From: JAJPHF01 sp035293805
GTDB taxonomy: Bacteria; Chloroflexota; UBA6077; JAJPHF01
DNA: 64,000 nt
Assembly: GCA_035293805.1 (NCBI GenBank)
Contig: DATGMD010000009.1
Location: forward strand, 1-64,000
Reading direction: 5' to 3'
Shown: positions 1 to 7,728 of the stretch, piece by piece
Layout: each line of letters begins with the position of its first letter
How positions within the stretch are numbered: position 1 is the stretch's first letter
Translations under genes and position numbers: made by a program
Notes under the pieces: model-generated
What the model was told of the DNA's origin: nothing
The model's database searches: none
The model's input: the letters and a program-made list of their open reading frames with translations, nothing else

Positions 1-1
1 G

Positions 2-30
2 TTGACCGTCCGGACCGCGGGCAGTACACT
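2..30 (+). promoter_or_regulatory. sigma70-type promoter for the acyl-CoA synthetase
   Basis: TTGACC at 2-7 and TACACT at 25-30 are separated by exactly 17 bp. The start codon at 58 follows 28 nt after the -10 and is preceded by a GGGAGG ribosome binding site near 43-48. The -35 sits at the very edge of the window, so anything further upstream is not visible. Confidence 0.6.
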
Positions 31-57
31 GCGAGCACAGCGCGGGAGGTACCCAGC

Positions 58-1971
58 ATGGAGCTGATCAACCCGGTCGTCCGCCGCTGGCAGCAAGACG
101 CCGCCGCCGATCCCGACGCCTTCTGGGCGCGCGCCGCCGAGATGCTGCCCTGGTTCCGCAAGTGGGACCGCGTCTTCGCCTGGGACCCGCCCACCTTCCG
201 CTGGTTCCTCGGCGGCCAGACGAACCTCAGCTACAACTGCCTCGACCACCACGTCGGCCGCGGCTGGGGCGGCCACGCCGCGCTGATCGCCGAGAACGAG
301 CGCGGCGAGCGCCGCGTGTACACCTACGCGCAGCTCCTGGAGGCGGTGAAGCAGGCCGCCGCCGCGCTGCGGGGCCTCGGCGTCGGGAAGGGCGACCGCG
401 TCGCCATCTACCTGCCCACCTGCCCCGAGGCGATCATCCTGATGCTCGCCTGTACGCGCATCGGCGCCATCCACCTCGTCGTCTTCGCCGGCTTCGGCGC
501 GGGCGCGCTCGGCGAGCGCATCCGCCTGGCAGGCGCGCGCGCCGTCTTCACGACCGACGTGACCTGGCGCAAGGGCGGCGCCGTGCCGCTGAAGGCGATC
601 GTCGACGCGGCCGTCGCGGACGCCGAGACGGTCGAGCGCGTCGTCGTGCTGCGCCGGACCGACGCCGACCTGCCCTGGCAGCCCGGCCGCGACCTGGAGT
701 GGCCCGCCTTCCTGGCGCTCGCCGCCGGCCAGGACGCCAGCCACGCGGTCATGGAGGCGAACGAGCCGGCCTACATCCTCGCCACCTCCGGCACGACCGC
801 CAAGCCGAAGCTCGCCGTCCACACGCACGGCCCCTACCAGGTCCACATCCACGCCACGGGCAGCTGGTGCTTCGGTCTGAAGCCGACCGACGTGTGGTGG
901 TCCACCTCCGACGTCGGCTGGGTCGTCGGCCACAGCTACATCGTCTACGCGCCGCTGCTCGCCGGCTGCACGACGATCGCCTACGAGGGCGCGCTCGACC
1001 ACCCAGACGCCGAGACGTTCTACCGCATCGTCGCCACGAATCACGTGAGCGGCATCTTCACGTCGCCCACGGCGGCGCGGCTGCTGATGCGCTACGGCGT
1101 CGAGCCCGCCCGCCGCCACGATCTGTCCTCGGTCGAGCGCGTGCTGTGCGCCGGCGAGGTGCTGAACCCGCCCGCCTGGGAGTGGCTGCAGAAGGAGGTC
1201 TTCGCCGACCGCGTGCCGGTCCTGGACCACATGTGGCAGACCGAGACGAGCGGCCCGATGGTCGCCAACCCGTATGGCATCAGCCTCTTGCCGATCAAGC
1301 CCGGCTCGTCGGGCATCCCGCTGCCCGGCATCGACTCGGCGATCCTGACGCCCGAGGGCGAGCCGTGCGGCCCCGACGAGAAGGGCATCTTCGTCGTGCG
1401 GCGGCCGTTCCCCGGGCTGACCGCCAGCCTGTGGAGCGAGCCCGAGCGCTACGGCGCGGACTACTGGCAGCGCATTCCCGGCGTCTACTTCACCGGCGAC
1501 GCCGCGGCTATCGACGCGGACGGCTACGTGTGGTTCAGCGGCCGCGCCGACGAGATCATCAAGATCGCCGGCCACCGCATCGGCACGATCGAGGTCGAGA
1601 CGGCGTTCCTGCGCCATCCGGCCGTGGCCGAGGCCGGCGTGACCGGCCGCCCCGACCCAGTCCGGATGGAGGTCATCTCGGCGTTCGTGGTGCTGCGCCA
1701 GGGCCACGCGCCGTCCGAGCAGCTCAAGCGCGAACTGCTGGACACCGTGCGCCGCGAGTTAGGCCCCGTGGCCGTGATCGCCGACCTGCACTTCGTCAAC
1801 ATGCTGCCGAAGACGCGCAGCGGCAAGATCATGCGACGCGTCTTCAAGGCCGTGATCCTCGACAAAGACCCCGGCGACGTCTCGACCATCGAGGACGAGG
1901 GCTCGGTCGAGGAGGCCCGCGAGGCCTGGCAGCAGATGCGCGCGGCCCTGCAGGCAGGCACGCAAGCCTGA
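58..1971 (+). CDS. AMP-dependent acyl-CoA synthetase (acetyl/propionyl-CoA synthetase-like)
   Basis: This 637-residue cytoplasmic enzyme would activate a short carboxylic acid with ATP and CoA through an acyl-adenylate. An acetyl-CoA-synthetase-type N-terminal region (FRKWDRVFAWDPP) is followed by the phosphate-binding motif TSGTTAKPK near residue 243, the TGD and GRADEIIKIAGHRIG adenylation and hinge motifs near residues 480-505, and the C-terminal catalytic lysine in TRSGKIMRR. The length fits the ACS family. The ATG at 58 has a GGGAGG ribosome binding site and a good promoter in front. A substrate-binding protein gene follows after 106 bp, so the acid may be imported or may come from ring-cleavage products handled elsewhere in the window. 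The exact acyl substrate cannot be read from sequence; the hydrophobic pocket differs from well-known acetate enzymes, so propionate or a larger acid is possible. Confidence 0.9.
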   Translation: MELINPVVRRWQQDAAADPDAFWARAAEMLPWFRKWDRVFAWDPPTFRWFLGGQTNLSYNCLDHHVGRGWGGHAALIAENERGERRVYTYAQLLEAVKQAAAALRGLGVGKGDRVAIYLPTCPEAIILMLACTRIGAIHLVVFAGFGAGALGERIRLAGARAVFTTDVTWRKGGAVPLKAIVDAAVADAETVERVVVLRRTDADLPWQPGRDLEWPAFLALAAGQDASHAVMEANEPAYILATSGTTAKPKLAVHTHGPYQVHIHATGSWCFGLKPTDVWWSTSDVGWVVGHSYIVYAPLLAGCTTIAYEGALDHPDAETFYRIVATNHVSGIFTSPTAARLLMRYGVEPARRHDLSSVERVLCAGEVLNPPAWEWLQKEVFADRVPVLDHMWQTETSGPMVANPYGISLLPIKPGSSGIPLPGIDSAILTPEGEPCGPDEKGIFVVRRPFPGLTASLWSEPERYGADYWQRIPGVYFTGDAAAIDADGYVWFSGRADEIIKIAGHRIGTIEVETAFLRHPAVAEAGVTGRPDPVRMEVISAFVVLRQGHAPSEQLKRELLDTVRRELGPVAVIADLHFVNMLPKTRSGKIMRRVFKAVILDKDPGDVSTIEDEGSVEEAREAWQQMRAALQAGTQA

Positions 1972-1999
1972 TGCCCAAAGACTGTTACCGCGTCACGGG

Positions 2000-2040
2000 C
2001 AATTTCCTCTGTGTTGGCAGTTGCCAACACAGAGCAATTG
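2000..2040. terminator. hairpin after the acyl-CoA synthetase
   Basis: A perfect 13-bp inverted repeat (2007-2019 with 2022-2034, 2-nt loop) is flanked by a further CAATT/AATTG pair (2000-2004 with 2036-2040). It begins 29 nt after the stop codon at 1971. No T-tract follows, so it may be an mRNA-stabilising stem or a non-canonical terminator. Confidence 0.55.
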
Positions 2041-2077
2041 ACCACTGACAGACCACTATGCTGAGGAAGGGTGCTCG

Positions 2078-3136
2078 ATGAGGACTCCCCGTGCGGCGAT
2101 CCTGGCGCTCGTCGGCCTCCTGGCGCTCGGGCTGAGCGCATCCCCCGTGGGCGGGCGCGCGCCCCAGCCCGTTTCGCTGGCGGCCGTGCCCGCGGCGGCG
2201 GCCCCCCTGCCACAACTGCAGACCGTGCGCATGGGCGCGATTCTCGGGCTGGCTACCACGCCGTTCTACCTGGCCAAGGAGCGCGGCTACCTGGCGGCCG
2301 AGGGCATCGACTTGCAGTACGAGCCGGTGCAGGTCACGGCCGAGTCGATTGCCCAGCTGGCCGCGGGCAACCTGGAGGTGGCGAACGTCACGCTCGGCGC
2401 CGCGGTGCTCAACAGCCTCACCCGCGGCATCGACATCCGCATCATCTCGGGCAATGACGGCTTCCCGCCGGCCGGCCCGGGCGGCAACCCGATGCTGGTG
2501 CGGAAAGACCTTTACGATCAGGGCGTGACCGACGCCACGGGCCTGCGCGGGCGCAAGGTGGCCGGCAACAGTCTGGCTGTCTTCACCGAGTACGCCATCG
2601 ACCAGGCGCTGCGGACCGGCGGGCTGACGATCGACGACGTGGAGTTCGTGCCGATCCCCTTCGCCGACATCCCGGCCGCGCTGGCGAACAACGTGGTGGA
2701 GGCGGCGTTCGACACGGAGCCGAGCGCGACGGTGGCCATCACCCAGGGCAGCGCCGTGCGCATCATCCCCGAGTTCGCCCGCGGCGCGCAGCAGACGGTG
2801 CTGATGGCCGGCCCGAACCTCCTGCGCGAGCCGGCGCTCGCCGCGGGCTTCCTCCGCGCCTTCCTGCGCGGCGTGCGCGACGCCCAGGCGGAAGGCTTCA
2901 CGCCCGACAACGCCGCGCTTGTCGAGCAGTACACGCGGGTGCCGGCGGCGCTGGTGCAGCAGGTCGGGCTGCCCTACTGGGACCCGGACGGGCGGGTAAA
3001 CTGGGACTCGCTGATGGACCAGCAGCGCTTCTACATGGCGCGCGGCGAGGTGAACTATAGCGAGCCGCTCGACCTGCTCCACCTCCTCAGCGAGGACGGC
3101 CCGCGCCAGGCCGCCGTCGCCTCCCTCAACCGCTGA
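2078..3136 (+). CDS. NMT1/SsuA-type ABC transporter substrate-binding protein
   Basis: This 352-residue exported protein has a Sec signal peptide at residues 1-25 but no lipobox cysteine, unlike most of its relatives in this window. The core shows the family pattern: an early segment GLATTPFYLAKERGYLAAEG, then the 'leave-the-cleft' motif FTEYAIDQAL and a C-terminal helix ending near LLHLLSEDG. Members of this fold bind thiamine precursors, sulfonates, nitrate or aromatic acids for an ABC importer. No permease or ATPase gene lies nearby, so the transporter partner is unknown. The acyl-CoA synthetase gene upstream is in the same direction. Ligand not predictable. Confidence 0.85.
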   Translation: MRTPRAAILALVGLLALGLSASPVGGRAPQPVSLAAVPAAAAPLPQLQTVRMGAILGLATTPFYLAKERGYLAAEGIDLQYEPVQVTAESIAQLAAGNLEVANVTLGAAVLNSLTRGIDIRIISGNDGFPPAGPGGNPMLVRKDLYDQGVTDATGLRGRKVAGNSLAVFTEYAIDQALRTGGLTIDDVEFVPIPFADIPAALANNVVEAAFDTEPSATVAITQGSAVRIIPEFARGAQQTVLMAGPNLLREPALAAGFLRAFLRGVRDAQAEGFTPDNAALVEQYTRVPAALVQQVGLPYWDPDGRVNWDSLMDQQRFYMARGEVNYSEPLDLLHLLSEDGPRQAAVASLNR

Positions 3137-3148
3137 GGTGGCGTACCG

Positions 3149-3193
3149 GGAGGGTATGGATGTTGGACGGATTCCAACATCCATACCCTCCCA
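3149..3193. terminator. 20-bp perfect hairpin after the substrate-binding protein
   Basis: Arms 3149-3168 and 3174-3193 are perfectly complementary with a 5-nt loop, starting 13 nt after the stop codon. There is no T-tract. The stem is much longer than a typical intrinsic terminator. Confidence 0.7.
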
Positions 3194-3567
3194 GGCCGGA
3201 AGCTTCGCCCCGCCCGCGCCGGTGCAGACAAACCGGCGGCCGTAGCACGGCGGCTGGCCCCTAGCCGCCCGGCGGCTGGCTGGCAGCACCGAGCGGCCGC
3301 CGCACGCCCCCCCCCGCGCCTGTGGTCGATTCCGTGACCTCTCGCGGGCGCTGCGCTCGCATGTCTTGCGCCCCGCCCCGGGTGGCTCCCTTCTGGTTGC
3401 CTGCTGAGCGCCGGCCGGCTGGCGCTTCTCGGCTGTTGGATCGTTTTGCCGCGTGCCGCAATCCGGCGCGCGGCGGCCGGTGTAGTAGGTGATGGACGGC
3501 CGACGGGGGGCGCCACCCGCCGCCGCTACATCCGTGGCAGACCCGCCACGCAGCCGAGGAGGATTCG
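3194..3567. other. intergenic region, no gene seen
   Basis: This GC-rich spacer of about 370 bp contains no open frame with coding character on either strand. It must hold the promoter of the cupredoxin gene; TGTAGT near 3480 is the only weak -10 candidate I could find. Confidence 0.4.
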
Positions 3568-4116
3568 ATGTTGCCGCGTATCGTGTGGCGCCAGCGAGCG
3601 CTTGCCTGGAGCGCTCTACCGGCCGGGAGCGCGCTGCTCCTCGCCGTCGCCTGTGCCCCCGCGCCCCTGCCCCTCGCCGCGCACGCCGCCATGCCGCTGG
3701 TGGCCGACGCCGGGATGCCGACGGCGGCCCACGCCCCGATGGAGGCCCACGGCGCGATGTCGATGGAGGCCCATGCCGAGATGCCGATGGAGGCGATGGC
3801 CGGACACGCCATGAGCGCGCTCGCTAGCGTTGCGCCGCCCGCCGCCGGCTCCGCCGACACGGTGTCCGACAGCCCGCTGATCGACATCCAGAGCTTCCAG
3901 TTCTCCACGCCCACGCTCACCGTCCCGGCGGGCACGACCGTGACGTGGACGAACCACGACGTCGAGCCGCACACGGTGACGGCGGACGATCGCAGCTTCG
4001 GGTCGCGGGGGCTGGACACCAACGAGACCTTCGCCTTCACCTTCGACACGCCGGGCACCTATGCCTACCACTGCGCCCTGCACCCGCAGATGCGCGGGCA
4101 GATCGTCGTGCAGTAG
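3568..4116 (+). CDS. Met/His-rich cupredoxin (plastocyanin-like) lipoprotein
   Basis: This 182-residue exported blue-copper protein has a hydrophobic leader ending in a possible lipobox cysteine at residue 29 (LAVAC). Residues 38-82 are low complexity, rich in Met and His with repeats such as PMEAH and SMEAH, which could bind Cu(I). Residues 104-182 form a plastocyanin/azurin fold with type-1 copper ligands His135 (EPHTV), Cys169, His172 and Met175 (YHCALHPQM). The protein probably shuttles electrons or copper in the envelope. The start is chosen by a GAGGAGGA site 5 nt upstream; other frames give longer but meaningless overlapping reads. A Tat metallophosphoesterase gene follows after 20 bp and is likely cotranscribed. 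Confidence 0.88.
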   Translation: MLPRIVWRQRALAWSALPAGSALLLAVACAPAPLPLAAHAAMPLVADAGMPTAAHAPMEAHGAMSMEAHAEMPMEAMAGHAMSALASVAPPAAGSADTVSDSPLIDIQSFQFSTPTLTVPAGTTVTWTNHDVEPHTVTADDRSFGSRGLDTNETFAFTFDTPGTYAYHCALHPQMRGQIVVQ

Positions 4117-4136
4117 GCGCTCCTGAGGAGGAGAAC

Positions 4137-5135
4137 GTGGCCACGAACTCCGCTCGCACGCGCGCCGCCGACGCCCCCGGGCTGGGGGAGACCGACCGCC
4201 GGGGCTTCCTGAAGTGCATGGCCTGGGCGGGCACGGGGCTGGTCTGGGCCGTGAACGGCGGGCTGCTGTCGTCCACGACGCTGGCCCACGCCGCCGGCGG
4301 CCCGGCGGCGGCCCGCGGGCCGGCGCAAGTCGCGCCGCCCACGGCCAGCTTCACCTTCGCCCAGATCAGCGACAGCCACATCGGCTTCACCGCGCAGCCC
4401 AACCCCGACCCGATCGCCACGCTGCAAGAGGCGATCGACCGCGTCAACGCGCTGAATCCCGCCCCGGCCTTTGTGATCCACACCGGCGACCTGACGCACG
4501 CTCAGAAGGCGGGCGCCTTCGACACCGTGAACGAGATGCTGAAGGGCCTGAACACGGGTCAGGTGTTCTTTACGCCCGGCGAGCACGACGTGTTCGTCGA
4601 CGACGGGGTGGAGTTCCTGAACCACTTCGGCCAGGGCACGCAGGGGCAGGGCTGGCGGAGCTTCGACTACGGCGGGGTCCACTTCGTCGGCCTCGTCAAC
4701 ACCCTGAGCTTCAAGGGCGAGAGCGCGGGCGTGCTCGGCGACGACCAGCTCGAATGGCTCGAGGCGGATCTCGCGCCGCTGGGCAGCAGCACGCCGGTCG
4801 TCGTCTACACGCACATCCCCCTGTGGGCCGTCTATCCCGACTGGGGCTGGTACACCGAGGACGGCGAGCGGGCGCTCGGGTACCTGCAGCGCTTCGGCTC
4901 GGTGACCGTGCTGAACGGCCACATCCACCAGATCATGCAGAAGGTGGAGGGCAACGTTAGCTTCTACACGGCCCGCTCCACCGCTTACCCGCAGCCTGCG
5001 CCGGGCACGGCGGACGCGCCCGGGCCGCGCCAGGATATCAGCAGCGACCAGGTGCGCTCGTTCATCGGCACGCGCAGCGTGACCTTCGTGCCGGGCACGG
5101 AGCCGCTCGCCGTGGTCGATTCAGCACTCGGCTAA
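4137..5135 (+). CDS. Tat-exported calcineurin-like metallophosphoesterase
   Basis: This 332-residue enzyme starts at GTG 4137, which has GAGGAGGAG just upstream; the open frame extends further 5' over the cupredoxin gene, but that part is not coding. A twin-arginine signal (DRRGFLKCMAW, residues 20-30) is followed by a hydrophobic stretch and an AHA cleavage site. The metallophosphatase motifs are in order: DSH (79-81), GD (117-118), GEHD (148-151), THIP and NGHIH. The third motif is normally GNHD, so a metal-bridging Asn is replaced by Glu. The products would act outside the membrane on a phosphoester. It lies between a copper protein and a membrane-tethered sigma factor, which suggests an envelope-linked role. 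Substrate unknown. Confidence 0.85.
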   Translation: MATNSARTRAADAPGLGETDRRGFLKCMAWAGTGLVWAVNGGLLSSTTLAHAAGGPAAARGPAQVAPPTASFTFAQISDSHIGFTAQPNPDPIATLQEAIDRVNALNPAPAFVIHTGDLTHAQKAGAFDTVNEMLKGLNTGQVFFTPGEHDVFVDDGVEFLNHFGQGTQGQGWRSFDYGGVHFVGLVNTLSFKGESAGVLGDDQLEWLEADLAPLGSSTPVVVYTHIPLWAVYPDWGWYTEDGERALGYLQRFGSVTVLNGHIHQIMQKVEGNVSFYTARSTAYPQPAPGTADAPGPRQDISSDQVRSFIGTRSVTFVPGTEPLAVVDSALG

Positions 5136-5146
5136 CGGCCCATGAG

Positions 5147-5193
5147 ACGGCGAGGGGGCCTATCCGGCCGCGCCGGATGGGCCCCCTCGCCGT
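5147..5193. terminator. 22-bp hairpin after the metallophosphoesterase
   Basis: Arms 5147-5168 and 5172-5193 pair along 22 bp with one G-U wobble and a 3-nt loop, starting 12 nt after the stop codon. It lies between this gene and the sigma-factor gene, so the latter probably has its own promoter. Confidence 0.7.
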
Positions 5194-5364
5194 GTCCGAG
5201 CCACCCGGGGGCGGAAGTAGCATAGCTGCTACGGCGGGTCGCGCAATCCAAGTGCCCGGTCCCGGTGTACTAGAGGTCGAGCGGCGGTTGCCGGGAAGAC
5301 GGGTCAGCCGCGGCGGTCCGTCCGTGCCGCTCGGTGGACAGGCGGGCATCGCAGGGGAGACACC

Positions 5365-6450
5365 GTGGAACGCTACAATGGTCACCGGGCCGGCGGGGCA
5401 GCGCTCGCCGGCCGGCACGCAGAGGCAGAGATGGACACGGCCCACCCGCCGGCAGCCGACGCCGACGCCAGCGACGAGGACCTGATGCGAGCGCTGGCCG
5501 CCGGCCAACAGGAAGCGCTCGCGCCGCTGTACAGCCGCTACGGGCCGCTCGTCTACAGCCTGGCCGCTCAGAGCCTCGGCCGGCCCGCCGCCGAGGAGAT
5601 CGTCCAGGAGGTCTTCCTGGCAGTGTGGCGGAAGGCGGACACGTTCGATCCGACGCGCGGCACGTTCCGCGCCTGGGTGCTCCAGACCGCCCACTACCGC
5701 ATCATCAACGAGCTGCGGAGCCGCGGGCGGCGGCCGCGCGTGGAGCCCGACCCGGACGGCGCCTACCTGGCGTCGCTGCAAGCGCCCGACCCCGAACCGC
5801 CGGACGCCGTGTGGACGGAGTATCGCCGCGACGCCGTGCGCGCGGCGATGCAGAAGCTGCCGGTGCCCCAGCGCCAGGCGCTCGGGCTGGCGTTCTTCGA
5901 GGACCTGACGCACGAGCAGGTCGCCAACGTTCTCCAGCTCCCGCTCGGCACCGCCAAGACGCGCATCCGCACGGGCCTGCAGAAGATGCGCCTGGCGCTG
6001 GCGCCGGTGATCGCGGCGGTAGCGGTCGGCAGCCTGGCCGTGCTGGGGCTGCGCTACCAGTCGGAGCAGGCGATCGCGGACCGCGACGCGCGGGCGCTGG
6101 CATTGATGACCGCGAGCGACGCCGAGTCGCTGCGCCTGGCCCCGGCGGCCGGCGTGCCCGACGTGAGCCACGGCCACTACACCGCGCGGCCCGGCACGCC
6201 GATGGCCGTGCTGAGCCTGTCCTACGTGCCGCCCGCGCCGGCTGGCAAAGTGTACCAGGCGTGGGTGCTGGAGCACGGCGCCTGGCGCTCGCTAGGTGTG
6301 ACGCAGGTCGACGCCAGCGGCCACGCCCTCATCATCGCGGAGGGCTCGGACCTCGGGCAGCTTCCCGACGCCATCCAGGTCACGCTAGAGCCGGCGGGCG
6401 GCAGCGCGGCGCCCAGCGGCGAGGTCGTGATCCACTGGCCGGGGGACTGA
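5365..6450 (+). CDS. ECF sigma factor fused to a membrane segment and RskA-like domain
   Basis: This 361-residue protein combines domains normally split between a sigma factor and its anti-sigma factor. Residues about 37-105 are sigma region 2 (EIVQEVFLAVWRKADTFDP), and residues about 155-207 are region 4 with a helix-turn-helix (LTHEQVANVLQLPLGTAKTR). Residues about 211-231 are one hydrophobic membrane segment. Residues about 265-357 match the extracytoplasmic RskA (anti-sigma-K) domain, including YQAWVLEHG and VTLEPAGGS. The usual cytoplasmic anti-sigma domain between them is missing. The sigma part would face the cytoplasm while anchored in the membrane. GTG 5365 has a GGGGAGA site; ATG 5431 is an alternative, with a TACAAT -10-like hexamer at 5374. 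Neighbours are a cupredoxin and a metallophosphoesterase. Confidence 0.88.
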   Translation: MERYNGHRAGGAALAGRHAEAEMDTAHPPAADADASDEDLMRALAAGQQEALAPLYSRYGPLVYSLAAQSLGRPAAEEIVQEVFLAVWRKADTFDPTRGTFRAWVLQTAHYRIINELRSRGRRPRVEPDPDGAYLASLQAPDPEPPDAVWTEYRRDAVRAAMQKLPVPQRQALGLAFFEDLTHEQVANVLQLPLGTAKTRIRTGLQKMRLALAPVIAAVAVGSLAVLGLRYQSEQAIADRDARALALMTASDAESLRLAPAAGVPDVSHGHYTARPGTPMAVLSLSYVPPAPAGKVYQAWVLEHGAWRSLGVTQVDASGHALIIAEGSDLGQLPDAIQVTLEPAGGSAAPSGEVVIHWPGD

Positions 6451-6517
6451 TACCGAGTTCGGCCTTCGGGCTGCGGCAGCCCTCAGCCCCCAATCCTGAG
6501 GGGAGCCGCCAAAGCGA

Positions 6518-6562
6518 CCGCCGCGACCAGATCGGGTCTGATGCCCGGTCCGGTCGCGGCGG
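6518..6562 (+). terminator. hairpin downstream of the sigma-factor gene
   Basis: A perfect 11-bp outer stem (6518-6528 with 6552-6562) continues inward as an imperfect stem and is followed by GTTTG. It lies 68 nt past the stop codon at 6450. Confidence 0.55.
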
Positions 6563-6580
6563 TTTGCCTGCCGGGGCGTG

Positions 6581-6613
6581 CCCTCTCCCCGGCACGCTCG
6601 CGAGGGGAGAGGG
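6581..6613. repeat. CCCTCTCCCC/GGGGAGAGGG inverted repeat
   Basis: Ten perfect base pairs (6581-6590 with 6604-6613) enclose a 13-nt loop between the two convergent genes' terminators. It looks like a dispersed intergenic palindrome rather than a second terminator; no other perfect copy was seen in the window. Confidence 0.4.
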
Positions 6614-6685
6614 AGTCCGAGAACTCCGGCGCCGGATTCGGCATGAGCTGGGCGTCGAGCCAAGTGGGGCGCTCCTCAGCCGGGG

Positions 6686-6741
6686 GCGCCGGGCGTCCCC
6701 GCTCGGGCCAGACCCGCGCCGCGAGCGGGGACGCCCGGCGC
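6686..6741 (-). terminator. 20-bp perfect hairpin ending the DUF4232 gene
   Basis: Arms 6686-6705 and 6722-6741 are perfectly complementary around a 16-nt loop. The stem directly abuts the stop codon of the minus-strand gene at 6742. Confidence 0.65.
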
Positions 6742-7305
6742 TTACTCGCCGGCCTTCGGTGCGTCCACTGCTCCGACCGGCGTCACGTCGATCGTGCCGC
6801 CGTTGCACGGCGCGAGGGCGAACTGGTCGAGGTCGAGCAGCAGGAAGCTCGTCTCGTCGGGCGGGGTGATTGCCACTTGCGCCGCGGCCGGGCAGCGCGA
6901 TTCGTCGCCGACCGGCACGTCACCCCACATCATCAAGAACTCGGCGCTCTGCCCCGGCATCAAGGGCACATCGGCCGGGCCGGGCTGGTTCGCGAAGAAC
7001 CCGCCGTTGCGGCGCACCTGGGTGGGCAGCGGCTGTCCCGTGGCGTCGAGCATCTGGGCGCCGACGAAGCCATAGAGCTGACAGGGAGCAGCCGAGGTGT
7101 TCGTGAGGTGGAACCGGTCGGCGATGTGGCCAGCCGCCGCATCGGCGTCCACGAACACCACGCTCAAGTGCGAGGTATGGCAGCGCGGCAGCGGCGCGGT
7201 CGGCGTCTGGGCTGCCAGCCCGTTCGCGAGGAGTGGCGGATACGTCAGGAGCGCTCCGAGCGCTCCAGCCACGAGCGGGACTGTAGCGTGAGCCTTCCAG
7301 CGCAA
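6742..7305 (-). CDS. exported DUF4232-family protein
   Basis: This 187-residue protein has a Sec signal peptide at residues 1-32. The mature part shows the DUF4232 pattern: a first Cys near residue 42, FHLTNTSAAPCQLYGFVG in the middle, then PGQSAEFLMMW, a third Cys in SRCPAA and a fourth in LAPCNGG. These proteins are secreted or surface beta-sandwiches, mostly of unknown role. The start is TTG at 7305, with AGGAAGAG placed correctly; no ATG lies in a sensible position. It is the last gene before a strong hairpin and appears to be its own transcription unit, 81 bp downstream of clpS on the same strand. Confidence 0.75.
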   Translation of the reverse strand: MRWKAHATVPLVAGALGALLTYPPLLANGLAAQTPTAPLPRCHTSHLSVVFVDADAAAGHIADRFHLTNTSAAPCQLYGFVGAQMLDATGQPLPTQVRRNGGFFANQPGPADVPLMPGQSAEFLMMWGDVPVGDESRCPAAAQVAITPPDETSFLLLDLDQFALAPCNGGTIDVTPVGAVDAPKAGE

Positions 7306-7386
7306 CGGGCTCTTCCTAAGCTGGGTCTCCGGGTTGGCAGGCCTGTTCGACTACATCAAACATGCTCGCCGATTCCGGCCAGCGGC

Positions 7387-7728
7387 TTACGCCGCCTCGA
7401 TGGTGGCGGTGAGGCCGCAGCTCTCCAGGCGGTCGCGGAACAGCTCAGCCTGCTCCAGCGGACAGACGATGACCAGCGCAACGCCGTGGTTGTGCGCCTC
7501 CAGCATGATTTGGATGGCGCGCAAGCGGCTCAGCTTCGGCACGCTGCGTAGGAGGCTGCGCACGACGTGGTCCATGCTGTTGTGGTCGTCGTTGTGGAGC
7601 AGCACCTTGTAGGGCGGCAGCAGCTTGGTGAGATCGTCGATGTTGGGCAGCGTCGGCGTCTCGGGCGTCGCCGTGGGCGCCTCGGGCGTCGTGGTGGGCG
7701 CGGCGGGGGCCGCGAGTTGCACGCTCAT
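7387..7728 (-). CDS. clpS: ATP-dependent Clp protease adaptor ClpS
   Basis: This 113-residue protein carries the ClpS core at residues 38-110: YKVLLHNDDHNSMDHVV, a central helix, and LEAHNHGVALVIVCPLEQAE. ClpS binds N-degron substrates and delivers them to the ClpA/ClpC unfoldase. The first 30 residues are a Pro/Thr/Glu-rich repeat (PEAPTATPETPTLP), longer than usual, probably a flexible tail. The ATG overlaps the selA stop codon by 4 bp, so translation is coupled. No clpA or clpC lies in the window. Confidence 0.93.
   Translation of the reverse strand: MSVQLAAPAAPTTTPEAPTATPETPTLPNIDDLTKLLPPYKVLLHNDDHNSMDHVVRSLLRSVPKLSRLRAIQIMLEAHNHGVALVIVCPLEQAELFRDRLESCGLTATIEAA

Noticed and set aside
162..2048. 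Long open frame overlapping the acyl-CoA synthetase in another phase
   Set aside because: It is an Arg/Pro-rich shadow typical of high-GC coding DNA; the synthetase frame has clear family motifs.
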